Shown: positions 9,640-20,375, counted from the stretch's first letter. The stretch is DNA of 64,000 bases from Salvia splendens (GCF_004379255.2 NW_024598603.1:25446-89445); one strand, 5' to 3'. Notes: generated by a model from the letters alone, not told the origin. Numbers and translations are program-made.

Positions 9640-9776
9640 GTCTATGCCACGGAGCCTGTTGAGAAACTTATACGAAATGCAACACATTTGTAGTAGCAAG
9701 GTTGACAAACTTATACGAAATGCAACACATTTGTAGTAGCAAGGTTGACAGGAAGTCATGCTAATGTAACCTGTAG
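9640..9776 (+). pseudogene. NOT1: NOT1 exon fragment YATEPVEKL, module M4
   Basis: Reads VYATEPVEKLIRNATHL, then stops. It is the paralogue of the exon at 6794 and carries an internal 43-bp tandem duplication (9664-9706 and 9707-9749) that breaks it further. The partner EPLR exon is missing in this module. Confidence 0.75.
9664..9749. repeat. 43-bp tandem duplication inside a NOT1 exon
   Basis: 'aaacttatacgaaatgcaac...gcaaggttgac' occurs twice in succession. It is also doubled in copy C (50616-50701) but single in copy B. Confidence 0.95.
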
Positions 9777-9831
9777 GTATAGATAACCTTTGCTTTATTA
9801 CTTTCTTGTGTTATAAATGTTAATGATCTTG

Positions 9832-10055
9832 TTGTGAAATGTTGTGATACACTCAAAATTTTAAATATTATTCCAGCATTCGTGTTTGTCTACGACATTT
9901 AGATTATCTATCCAGGGATCATATTTGCTTTGGATTGCAAACTTGAGTTTGCTTGTACTGCTCATCTAATTTCTGTTGCCGTTCATTCCAGGCTGAGTGT
10001 AAGGCTGCGTAGCAAGCAGAACTCGGCCGCGTGATGTGAGCTCTACATCAGTTGA
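9832..10055 (+). pseudogene. Starch synthase exon fragment, module M4
   Basis: Exon 1 is reduced to its 3' flank ('gaaatgttgtgatacactc'). Exon 2 (9992, acceptor attccag) reads AECKAA, TAG, QAELGR and then TGA. It keeps AELG, which M1 and M2 have lost, but shares their TAG. Confidence 0.6.
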
Positions 10056-10149
10056 TCAAGTTCTTGAGATGTCCCCTTTCAACAGTGAGGTGTTATAGCT
10101 GTACCCAATACTCTTAGGATTTTTATGCTAGTACACTTTGAACTCACAC

Positions 10150-10385
10150 TTTTGTAGGTACTTACCCCGGAGTTGCCCTGGTTCTCGGTTCCGGTATAGG
10201 GGTGTGATCCTAGCACCACCGCTTATTTGCTTTCTATGCAAAAAATTAAGTATTCTATCTCCCTTTACATTTTCATGCCCTTCACATTGAGGGCAATGTT
10301 TAGAATAGTTTTGAGGTGTGGGTGTTTGCGTGCATTCTTCTTTTTTGTGGTTGTAATTTATCATATTTGTGTGTGTTTGCATGGT
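10150..10385 (+). mobile_element. Ty3/gypsy 3'-end-like remnant, module M4
   Basis: 'ccccggagttgccctggttc', 'ataggggtgtgatcctagc', 'cacattgagggcaatgttta', 'ttgaggtgtgggtgtttgcg'. The 'cattgagggcaatgt' core is uninterrupted here. Confidence 0.5.
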
Positions 10386-10399
10386 TTTTTCTCTATTGA

Positions 10400-10788
10400 T
10401 TGTAACCAGAAACACTTTTTTATAGGTTATTTGTGTATACTTAAGGCTTGGAGAACTAAGATTCCCTAATTTAAAACACTTATTAATATTTTAGCATGTG
10501 AATGAATTTGTGCTGCTGAACAAGGCTGAACAAGACCAAGTTCATTTCTTATATTTTCTATGGTTTCTTGATATTTTCTATGTGGTGAACAAAAGTACGT
10601 TTCTTATATTTTCTATGGCTTCTTGATATTTTCTATGTGATGAACATTGATAACTTGCTACCCCACATATTAGTTTGTATTATGCACTTTTAAGTATTTG
10701 TTAATTATGTTGTACTTCATGTCTTTATTCTTATTCATCAGTTGATTGATATAGTTTATTTTGTTTTGTTTTTTTGTTTGTTTTGTAG
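10400..10788. other. Degenerate module spacer, no gene
   Basis: Matches spacers of other modules ('aagattccctaatttaaaac', 'gtgctgctgaacaag'). It contains a local doubling of 'ttcttatattttctatgg' and 'ttcttgatattttctatgtg' between about 10545 and 10640. No exon is seen. Confidence 0.6.
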
Positions 10789-10950
10789 GAGTTATGGAGG
10801 AGCCAACTTTTTAGGAGACACGATGAGAAAAGAAATAGCTTAACCCCCACCACGTAATTTCCTATGCAGACAATGGAGTATTCTGTCTCGCCTCACATTT
10901 TATTGTCCATCACATAAAGGGAAATGTTTAGATTCATTTTGGGGGTGTAG
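10789..10950 (+). mobile_element. PP2A-A exon stub plus gypsy-like 3' end, leading into the satellite
   Basis: After ttttgtag the sequence 'gagttatggaggagccaac' is a decayed form of the GVKEELTS exon. It is followed by 'catcacataaagggaaatgt' and 'tttgggggtgtaggtgtttg'. The G/T satellite starts exactly where this motif ends. Confidence 0.45.
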
Positions 10951-13900
10951 GTGTTTGTGTGTACTATGTGCACAGTGTATTTTATGTATAGTGTGAGTGT
11001 AGTGTAGTGTATGTGCGCATTATGTGTGTTTTGTGTTTAGTGTGTGAACTGTGTATTTTGTGATTTTGCGTGCAGTGTGTATTCGTGTGTTTGTAGTGTG
11101 TATTTTATGTATGTGTGTGTACATGTGTGTATTTTGTGTATGGTGTGAAAAGTGTGTATTGTGTGAAGTGTGAGTTTGTAACGCACGTATTTTGTGTATA
11201 GCGCGGTGTTTATATTGTGTATAGAGTGTAGATATGTTGTAGACTGTGCATATGGTGTATGTGTAGCGCAATGTTTGTATTTTGAGTGTAGTGTGTGTAT
11301 ATATATGAAGTTTATGTTGTGCTTTTGCAAGGCATGTATTTTGTGTATATGTATGTGCGAGTGTATTTTGTATATAGTATTTAGTGTAATGTGTGTAGTA
11401 TGTGTGCAGTGTGTTTATTGTGTAATATGTATAATAGTGTGTATTTTCCTTACATGTGTGTATTTCCTTTACGTGAATATATTTTTTGTTTATTTTGTGT
11501 TTTTCTTATAGTGTATGTGTTAGTATATTGTTTGCAGTATGTAGTATATGTATTAATTTACCCTAAATGTGTGTGTTTTTGTGTATATACTGTGTGTTTT
11601 CTTTTATATTATGTACGTTTGTATATTGTGTGTGCAACTAGTGTTGTTTGTAGTGTATAATAAAAATGTGTGCAGCAACGTGTTGTGCGCGTGTAGTGTA
11701 TGTTTAAAGTGTGTGGGTGTAATGTAAAGTGTGTTATGCGTGGAGTGTTTATACAGTGTGTATAGTGTGTATTTTTTATACAAAGTTTTAAGATTTTAGT
11801 AGCAGCTTAGTATTTTTTGTGTATTGTACGTATTATGTGTACTGTCTGTGTAGTGTATGTACTTTGTGCAATGTATGTGTGTCAAGGGTTTGTATTATGT
11901 TTCTTGGTTGTAATTTATGTGTAGTGTGTATAGTGTTTATTTTTTGTATAGAAATGTGTATGTAATATTTATGGTTTGTGTATGTATGTTTATTTTGCGT
12001 ATTGAGTGTGTGTAGCACAGTGTGTATTTTGTGAGGATTGTATGTATTATGTGTACTGTGTGCATTGTATGTATGTATATTATGTTAAGTGTTTGTATTA
12101 TGTTCCAGGTTATACTTGGGTTGTAATTTATGTGTAGTGTGTATAGTGTGTATTTTTTGTACAACAATATGTAATGTTTATGATTTGTGTATGTGTATTT
12201 TGTGTATTGAGTGTGTAGTGTAATGTATGTATTTTTTGTGTATATATGTGCTTCTGTGTATTTTGTGTATGTTTTGTGATTTCTTTTTATAGTGTGTGTA
12301 TGTATAGTGTGCAGTTTATATTGTATGTATTTTCTTACCTTTGTGTATTTTATTTTATATTTTGTTTTCTATTTGTAGCATGCATTTGTATAGTGTGTGC
12401 AGCTTGTGAAGTTTGTAGTGTGTAGTATCAATGGATGTATGCGTGTGTGTGTTATGTGTGTATAGTGTGTATTTTATTCTTAAAATGGGTGTGTAATGTA
12501 AAATATGTAATGCATGGAGTGTGTATATAATTGGTAGAGCGTGTATAGTGTGTATTTTTTTGTATAATATATTGCACATTGTTTATAGTGTGTATTTTTT
12601 TGTATAATATACTGCACATTGTTTGTAGTATTTGTAGTGTGTTGTGTATGTATATTATGTGAGTGTGCATTATACGTATGTGTATACTCGGTTGTTTACA
12701 ATGTGTGCGCAACAGTTGTGGCTTGTGTATAATTTGTGTGTATTTTGTGTATTGAGTGTGTGTAGCGTAGTGTATATATTTTTTGTGTATTGTGTGCAAC
12801 ATAAGTAGACTATGTAGCGTGTGTTATGTGTGTATGTGTGTATGTGTGCGTTGTGCGTATTTTGTGTATTGTGCGTATTTTGTGTATTGTGCGTATTTTG
12901 TGTATTTTGTGCATTTTATGTATTTTTTGTGTAAAGTGTATGTATTATTTATTATGTGTGTAGTTTGTGCATAGTTATGCGTATTTTTGGTGTAGTGTGG
13001 GTGCAGTCTATACGGAGTGTGTTTGTATTTTGTGTGGTGTTTGTAGTGCTTATATTATGTGTATACACATCTGCATTGTGTGTACCTTGTGTGTGTAGTT
13101 TGTGCAGTATGTCCAATGAGTTCATATTGTGTCAGTAGTGTGTATATTATCTATATTTTGTGATTTTTTTTGTTTAGTATAGGAAAAATGGATGCGATGG
13201 GTGTATTTTCTAGTGTGGATTTTGTAGTGTGTATATTATCTATGTTTAGGGATTTTTTTTTGTTTAGTATAGGAAAAATGTGTGCAATGTGTGTATTTTT
13301 TTGTAGTGTGTGATTTTGCGTGTACTATGTTTAGTATGTGTATATACTCCGTGTTTTCTTTTTAAAGTATGTGCGTTTGTATACTGTGTGTGCAATTAGT
13401 GATGTTTGTACTGTATAATAACAATGTGTGCAGCAGCGTGTGTATGTTTTTTTATGGTGTGTATTGTGTGCATTTTGTGTTTAAGGTGAATGTGTATAAT
13501 GTAAAGTGTGTAGTGCGTGGAGTATAGTGTGTATTTTTTATACAAAGTTTTTAGCAGCAGTGTGTTGTACTTTTTGTGTATGTTATGTTTGCGTTGTGTG
13601 CTTGTATTTTTTTCTGTTTATAATCGGTTGTAATTTATGTGTAGTGTGTATAGTGTGTATTCTTTCTATAGCAATGTATATTTATGGTTTGTGTATGTGT
13701 GTTTATTTTGCATATTGAGTGTGTAGCGCAGTGTATGTATTTTTTGCGTATGTGTGCTCGTGTGCATTTTATGTATAGTGTTTGTGTAATGTGTGTATTT
13801 TGTGGGTAGTATGTGCATAATGTGTTTTGCGTGTATTTTTCCTACTTATAGTGTATGTGGTTGTATAGTGTACCGTTTGTATTGTATGTATTTTTCTTAT

Positions 13901-16900
13901 CTTTGTGTATTCTGTTTATATTTTGTTTTCTTTTCGCGGTATGTGTGTTTGTAAAGTGTGTGCAGTTGTATTGTATGTATTTTTCCCACCTTTGAGTATT
14001 TTATTTATATTTTGTTTTCTTTTCGTAGTATGTGTGTTTGTATAGTGTGCAGCTTGTGAGTTTGTAGTGTATAGTATCAATCTCTGCTTATGTGTTGTGT
14101 GTGTAGCTTGTTATGTGTGTATAGTGGGTATTTTATGTTTAAAGTGGGAGAGTGTAACGTAAAGTATGTAGTGCGTAAAGTGTATATATAGTGTGCATAG
14201 TGTGTATTTTTTGTATAATGTGTTTAACTTAGTATAATGGGCAAGGTTTGTAGTATGTGTGTGTGGTGCGCATGTATATTATGTGAGTGTTTGTATTATA
14301 CATATATGTATACTTGGTTGTTTTTTGTGTGTACAGTCTATAATGTGTGTGCAACATTTGTGGCTTGTGTATTAGTTGTGTGTATTATGTGTATGTATAT
14401 ACATGTTTATTTTTTTGTCTAAAGTGAGCGTACAATGTACATTTTTTGTACAGCAATGTGCGTGCAACATTTTGTGGTTTGTGTACTATTTGTGTTATTT
14501 TGTGTATTGAGTATGTGTAACTTAGTGTATGTATTTTTTTGTATTTTGTTCACCATAAGTAGTGTGTGTTCTTTGTATATGCGTGCAGTGTGTATTTTGT
14601 CTGAGTGTGTAGTGTGTGTATTTTGTGCATTGTATATATTTTGTGTGTAAAGATGTTTGCGTTGTGTGTTTGTATTTTTTTCTGTTTATACTCGGTTGTA
14701 ATTTATGTGTAGTGTGTATAGTGTGTATTCTTTCTATAGCAATGTATATTTATGGTTTGTGTTTGTGTGTTTATTTGCATATTGAGTGTGTGTAGCGCAG
14801 TGTATGTATTTTTTGCGTATATGTGTGCTCGTGTGCATTTTGTGCATAGTGTTTGTGTAATGTGTGTATTTTGTGGGTAGTATTATGTGAGTGTTTGTAT
14901 TATACATATATGTATACTTGGTTGTTTTTTGTGTGTACAGTCTATAATGTGTGTGCAACATTTGTGGCTTGTGTATTAGTTGTGTGTATTTTGTGTATTG
15001 AGTGTGTGTAGTGCAGTGTATGTATTTTTGTGTATTTTGTGGGTGGTATAGCATCTTTCTATAGTGTATGTGGTTGTATAGTGTACAGTTTGTATTGTAT
15101 GTATTTTTCTTATCTTTGTGTATTTTTTGCGTATATGTGTGCTTGTGTGCATTTTGTGTATAGTGTTTGTGTAATGTGTGTATTTTGTGGGTAGTATTAT
15201 GTGAGTGTTTGTATTATACATATATGTATACTTGGTTGTTTTTTGTGTGTACAGTCTATAATGTGTGTGCAACATTTGTGGCTTGTGTATTAGTTGTGTG
15301 TAATTTGTGTATGTAGTGCAGTGTATGTATTTTTTGCGTATTGTGTGCAACATAAGTAGACTATGTAGCGTGTGTTTTGTGTGCATGTGTGCGTTGTGTG
15401 TATTTTGTGCACTTTATGTATTTTTTATGTAAAGTGTATGTATTATGTATAATGTGTGCAGTTTATGCATAGTTATGCGTATTTTTGGTGTAGTGTGTGT
15501 AAAGTGGAGTGAGTTTGTATTTTGTGTGGTGTTTGTAGTGCTTGTATTATGTGTATACACATCTGCATTGTGTGTACCTTGTGTGTGTATATTGTGTGTA
15601 GTTTGTGTAGTATGTGCAATGAGTGCATATTGTGCCAGTAGTGTATATATTATCTATATTTTGTGATTTTTTTTATTAGTACAGGAAAAATGTCTGCGAT
15701 GTGTGTATTTTGTAGTGTGTATATTATCTACATTTAGGGATTTTTTTTTGTTTAGTATAGGAAAAATGTGTGCAATGTGTGTGATTTTGCGTGTACTATG
15801 TTTAGTATGTGTATATACTCCGTGTTTTCTTTTTAAAGTATTTTGCGTGTACTATGTTTAGTATGTGTATAATGTAAAGTGTGTAGTGCGTGGAGTATAG
15901 TGTGTATTTTTTATACAAAGTTTTTAGCAGCAGTGTGTTGTACTTTTTGTGTATGTTATGTTTGCGTTGTGTGTTTGTATTTTTTTCTGTTTATAATCAG
16001 TTGTAATTTATGTGTAGTGTGTATAGTGTGTATTCTTCCTATAGCAATGTATATTTATGGTTGGTGTATGTGTGTTTATTTGCATATTGAGTGTGTGTAG
16101 CGCAGTGTATGTATTTTTTGCGTATATGTGTGCTCGTGTGCATTTTGTGTATAGTGTTTGTGTAATGTGTGTATTTTGTGGGTAGTATGTGCATAATGTG
16201 TTTTGCGTGTATTTTTCCTACTTATAGTGTATGTGGTTGTATAGTGTACCGTTTGTATTGTATGTATTTTTCTTATCTTTGTGTATTCTGTTTATATTTT
16301 GTTTTCTTTTCGCGGTATGTGTGTTTGTAAAGTGTGTGCAGTTTGTATTGTATGTATTTTTCCCACCTTTGAGTATTTTATTTGTATTTTGTTTTCTTTT
16401 CGTAGTATGTGTGTTTGTATAGTGTGCAGCTTGTGAGTTTGTAGTGTATAGTATCAATCTCTGCTTATGTGTTGTGTGTGTAGCTTGTTATGTGTGTATA
16501 GTGGGGTATTTTATGTTTAAAGTGGGAGAGTGTAACGTAAAGTATGTAGTGCGTAAAGTGTATATATAGTGTGCATAGTGTGTATTTTTTGTATAATGTG
16601 TTTAACTTAGTATAATGGGCAAGGTTTGTAGTATGTGTGTGTGGTGTGTATGTATATTATGTGAGTGTTTGTATTATACATATATGTATACTTGGTTGTT
16701 TTTTGTGTGTACAGTCTATGATGTGTGTGCAACATTTGTGGCTTGTGTATTAGTTGTGTGTATTTTATGTATTGAGTGTGTAGTGCAGTGTATGTATTTT
16801 TTGTGTATTGTGTGCAACATAAGCAGACTATGTAGCTTGTGTTCTGTGTGCATGTGTGCGTTGTGTGTATTTTGTGCAATTTATGTATTTTTTGTTTAAA

Positions 16901-17268
16901 GTGTATGTATTATGTATAATGTGTGCAGTTTATGCATAGTTATGCGTATTTTTGGTGTAGTGTGTGTAAAGTGGAGTGAGTTTGTATTTTGTGTGGTGTT
17001 TGTAGTGTACACATCTGCATTGAGTGTACATTGTGTGTGTACATTGTGTGTAGTTTGTGTAGTATGTGCAATGAGTGCATATTGTGCCAGTAGTGTATAT
17101 ATTATCTATATTTTGTGATTTTTTTTAGTATAGGGAAAATGTCTGCGATAATTGTATTTTGTAGTGTATATTATCTATGTTTAGGGATTTTTTTTTGTTT
17201 AGTATAGGAAAAATATCTGCAATGTGTGTATTTGTTTTTGTAGTGTGTGATTTTGCGTGTACTGTATT
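10951..17268 (+). repeat. G/T-rich degenerate satellite, copy A
   Basis: 6.3 kb made almost wholly of G, T and A on the + strand, built on variants of 'gtgtgtattttgtgtatagtgtg'. It has higher-order structure. A block around 12950-14395 recurs at 15440-16765 (offset about 2,375 with indels) and partly at 16905-17268. A block of about 120 bp containing the perfect palindrome tatacatatatgtata occurs four times (from about 14277, 14881, 15195 and 16655). The many open frames on both strands (Cys/Val/Tyr-rich forward, Thr/His/Tyr-rich reverse) follow from base composition and are not genes. Confidence 0.9.
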
Positions 17269-17895
17269 CAAATCAATGGCCTAGATCATTAGCCCCGAAA
17301 TGTTAATACGATCAAGAAAAAACGTCAATAAGGGTATTAGTGTCAATTTACAACAAATTAGTTGTAACTAACTTTTGAAAAATATCCCATAACTTTAAAA
17401 CGCATATAACTTTCTCGATTTAAATTATTTTTTCGCACAACAAATATCAAATCAAAGATAATTTCATAAGGATTCTAACGAAATCTCACTTACATATGTT
17501 TCCATGTCAAAATTTGAAAAAAAATCGAAAATTTTAATAAATTTCGGTAACAACTTTATGTCAATACAAGGCTTGTATAATGTCAATATGAAATTGTATT
17601 GACATTGTCATGTCTTTGTGTTGATGTATTTCATACACTGTATTGACATTGTGCTTCTAAACCCTAAATTTGATAGTTGCTATTATCTTTTTAATATTAA
17701 AAAATGAAAAATAAAATTACACATGGCAAATTGTAGACCACAAGATTTCTAAAATCCTATGATCTTAAATTAGTTGTAGTTAGCAATTAAATGATAAGTT
17801 AGCAATTGATCACTCCCCAACATTACTAAATAAACAGATATTTTCAAGATAAGTTTGCATAATTTTGAACCCCAAACAAAAGTGAAAAAGATAGT
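17269..17895. repeat. AT-rich insertion-like sequence, copy A only
   Basis: Composition changes abruptly at 17269 from G/T satellite to AT-rich DNA. 'gtattgacattgt' occurs twice (about 17598 and 17640), with related 'gtcaata' blocks nearby. It looks like a dispersed non-coding repeat, but I cannot name it and see no clear terminal repeats. Confidence 0.4.
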
Positions 17896-17898
17896 CAA

Positions 17899-18178
17899 AT
17901 ACTACCTCCGTCCCTTAAAAAGAGAAACGATTTCCATTTGGTCTGTCCCTTAAAAATATAAACTTTCTAAAACTTTCTATTTTATGAACTGGACCCCATA
18001 ATCCACTAACACTACTTCCTCTATTTTTTTCTCTTCCTCTCTCTTTACCCATTTTTCTCTCCCTCTCTCTTACTCTACCCTTTTTTTCTCTCTGTCTTTC
18101 TTACTTAACCAATTGTGCATTAAAACCCATGCCGTTTCAAAAGTTTCTATTTTTCAAGGCCACATGTAGTAGTAGTAC
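17899..18178. mobile_element. Stowaway-like MITE with degraded 3' end
   Basis: Starts 'tactacctccgtccctt', the Stowaway-type terminal sequence, and contains a second 'gtcccttaaaaata' and CT-rich internal sequence. The other end ('tttctatttttcaagg', then 'gtagtagta') keeps only part of the expected inverted terminus. It is non-autonomous, and such elements are mobilised by mariner-type transposases. Confidence 0.65.
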
Positions 18179-18209
18179 TTAAGAAAATTATGAATTACTA
18201 TTAACTTAC

Positions 18210-18980
18210 AAGGAGGCTTGTTGGAAGAAAATTGAGTAACATCGTTAGTAAAATAATCTTGTTATGTGCCAGTTGAAACAGGTAAGCCAATCGTACTAAC
18301 ATACTTCTCAACATGCAATCTGTTGTTGCTGGAGAAATTATGGCCAAAAAGATGCTGCTTCAAGGCTTGTTCATGGTAATCAATAGATTGTTCAGGTAAA
18401 TGGCCCATAGCTTCCTCCTCTCTAGCAAACGAAAATCTTGACTGACTGCTATTCGGAGCTTTCCAGGAACCTGGTGCTCCATAAGACCCTTGTCGTCTAT
18501 CAGTTTCACCTAGCTACTTTGCCAGGTTCTGAGGTGAAGTTTCAGACTTATCCCATGAGTCAAAGTCTAGTGATAAAATATTTGATATAATGCCGCTCTC
18601 CCCTGTATCAATAGCAGAAGCACCACTGCTCACTTCAGTTTCATATCTCCCAAATTGAGATATTTTCTCTTTTCTAAATAAAAGAGTGGAATCTACAGTA
18701 CCATTATTGAATGTATCCTCTAGATACACACTTAGAATATTAGAAGTTGAAACCTTCAAGTTACCACTTCTATATACAGCTTGCCTATTAGAATCAATAC
18801 TGGTCATTGTCAAATGCAGGAGAAATAAAATCAGAATGCTTTAAAATAAGTGCATCACAAAACTCTGGTACTCTATGGGAATCAATCTCAGGATCCTTAA
18901 TCCTTTGGCTATGAAAAGATAACAAACCATCGTCCAGTTCTGGAAGGTCGACTTTAGTTACTTCATCGGGCCTTCCAAGG
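18210..18980 (-). pseudogene. NOT4: NOT4 C-terminal exon fragment (CCR4-NOT E3 ligase subunit), broken
   Basis: On the minus strand the frame from 18813 ends in ISNILSLDFDSWDKSETSPQ, then NLAK, stop, LGETDRRQGS, and after that GSWKAPNSSQSRFSFARE. Plant NOT4 proteins have the same run (ISNILS-DFD-WD, SPQNLAKLLGETD, NQSRFSFAR) in their C-terminal half. NOT4 is the RING-type ubiquitin ligase associated with CCR4-NOT; the RING and RRM domains are not here. A leucine codon is now TAG, a second stop follows VSTGT, and the upstream part (LPELDDGLLSFHSQRIKDPE) is in a different frame. The exon ends at a good donor (cctt|gtaagt, 18210). It is in copy A only. Confidence 0.8.
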
Positions 18981-18994
18981 TTTAAAAAAATAAT

Positions 18995-19310
18995 TTTATA
19001 ATAAAATAATTGAATGTGAAATAATATTATTATTTATTTGGATGGTAACATTAAGAAATTGAGTATATATGCATGTAGTCATTTTATATAATTTACAAAT
19101 CTAAAAATTATTTAATACTATTAAAACAATTTGATGCGGATGACTATGATGGTTTCATTTAATGACAAAACTCAAAAATTAAATATATATGGATGGATGT
19201 AGTCATTTTTATATTGAAATTTTAAAAATTATTTAATAATAAAATAATTTGATGTGAATGAGTATGCTTATTTCATTTGATGATAATATTAAGAAATTAA
19301 ATGGAATGAA
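18995..19310. repeat. 118-bp diverged tandem repeat, about 2.7 units
   Basis: Units begin near 19001, 19120 and 19238 ('aataaaataatttgatgtga' type) and include 'aaattaaatatatatggatg' and 'tgtagtcatttttata'. The divergence between units shows it is old. It directly abuts the NOT4 fragment. Confidence 0.7.
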
Positions 19311-19884
19311 AAAAATATCCACATTCTTGTTAATGGAAGAAAAGATTAAGAAACTATATGATATCTACATTTATTAATTACTAAGATGGTAAACTATCTC
19401 CTCAATCGGCTAAAGTCTAAATTTATGTAAATGATTATTATGAAAAATTTAGTGTTCCCTAAATAATCATAGAAGGTTAATTAAGTAAAATATTAAATTA
19501 AATAATCATCATAAATTTAATATAAATGTAAAATACCCAAATTATCTAGTTTTTGTATACACAATTTTTGTTAATTTATCACTACTCCCAAGAGGTTAAA
19601 TTTTAACCATGAATTTACCTTACTCCAATTATGCAAGGGCAAAAATAAAATTAAGACAATAAATACCAAAGCTTCAACTACATAACTTACTAGTTAAATA
19701 AATCTAACTTCAAAAATTAATTATAATCATCATAAAAATTGGACTAGACCAACACAAACATTTAAAAGAAGATTTAGGCTCAACTATTTAAATTTTAGAG
19801 AATTTATTTTATAATAAAGAATAATTAAAAATAAAACTCAAAACATAATTAATTGAAAGTCCATCCTTTAGTCAAGAAATAAAA
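19310..19884. other. AT-rich DNA without a gene
   Basis: Very AT-rich, with scattered 'aattaa' and 'ataat' runs. I see no coding frame, repeat unit or RNA gene. Confidence 0.6.
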
Positions 19885-20375
19885 ATGAAACCCTACTCTA
19901 TTCAAATTCTAACTCTCGCTTGCGCCTCCTTCCCCCCACGCCTCTCTCTCTCTCAAATCTCCCTTCTCTCTCGCCTCTGCCGGAAACGTCTGCCACCGCC
20001 GGTACCGATCAGCCGCCGGCCCTCCGGCCATCTCTCCCTTCTTCCCTTCTCTCCTTCTTTCCTCTCTTCTCACTCTCTCTTTCGGTCTCCCTCTCAGCCA
20101 GCACCGCCGCCGGCTGGAAACTGCCGCTGCCGCAGCGCCGGCCGCCGTCGCCGTCGTCGCTCGGGAGGTAAGTATATTTCACTTTTAATTTGTAAAAACA
20201 AGTTTCTAAACTTTGAATCTTTGCTTAAATTTTCAGAAATTAAGAGGGGTTGAAAAGGAGCCAAGAAGTGTCGTTGTTTGCCGGATTTCGCCACCACCGC
20301 CGGATGCTGTCGCCGCCGCCGACCCGGCGCTGCCGCTGTTGCTGACAGAGGACAGAAACTCCAGCCAGGGTATGA
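19885..20375 (+). other. CT- and CCG-rich gene-start-like or LTR-like stretch
   Basis: A sharp island of CT-rich then CCG-rich DNA after AT-rich flank, with 'aaaccctactcta' near its start, a consensus donor at 'gggag|gtaagtat' (about 20167) and a second CCG-rich block ending 'ccag|ggtatg' (about 20370). This is how a plant 5' UTR with a first intron looks, but some plant LTRs look the same. The 122-codon frame across it is Ser/Pro/Arg-rich from base composition, and I do not call it a protein. Confidence 0.4.

Noticed and set aside
10951..17268. Dozens of open frames rich in Cys/Val/Tyr/Phe (plus) or Thr/His/Tyr (minus), up to 136 codons
   Set aside because: They follow from the G/T-only composition, occur in all frames of the satellite and its copies, and shift with each indel. 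There is no start context, domain or codon pattern of a gene.
19885..20253. 122-codon Ser/Pro/Arg-rich frame
   Set aside because: Spans a consensus splice donor, and its composition mirrors CT/CCG repeats. Treated as leader-like or LTR-like DNA.
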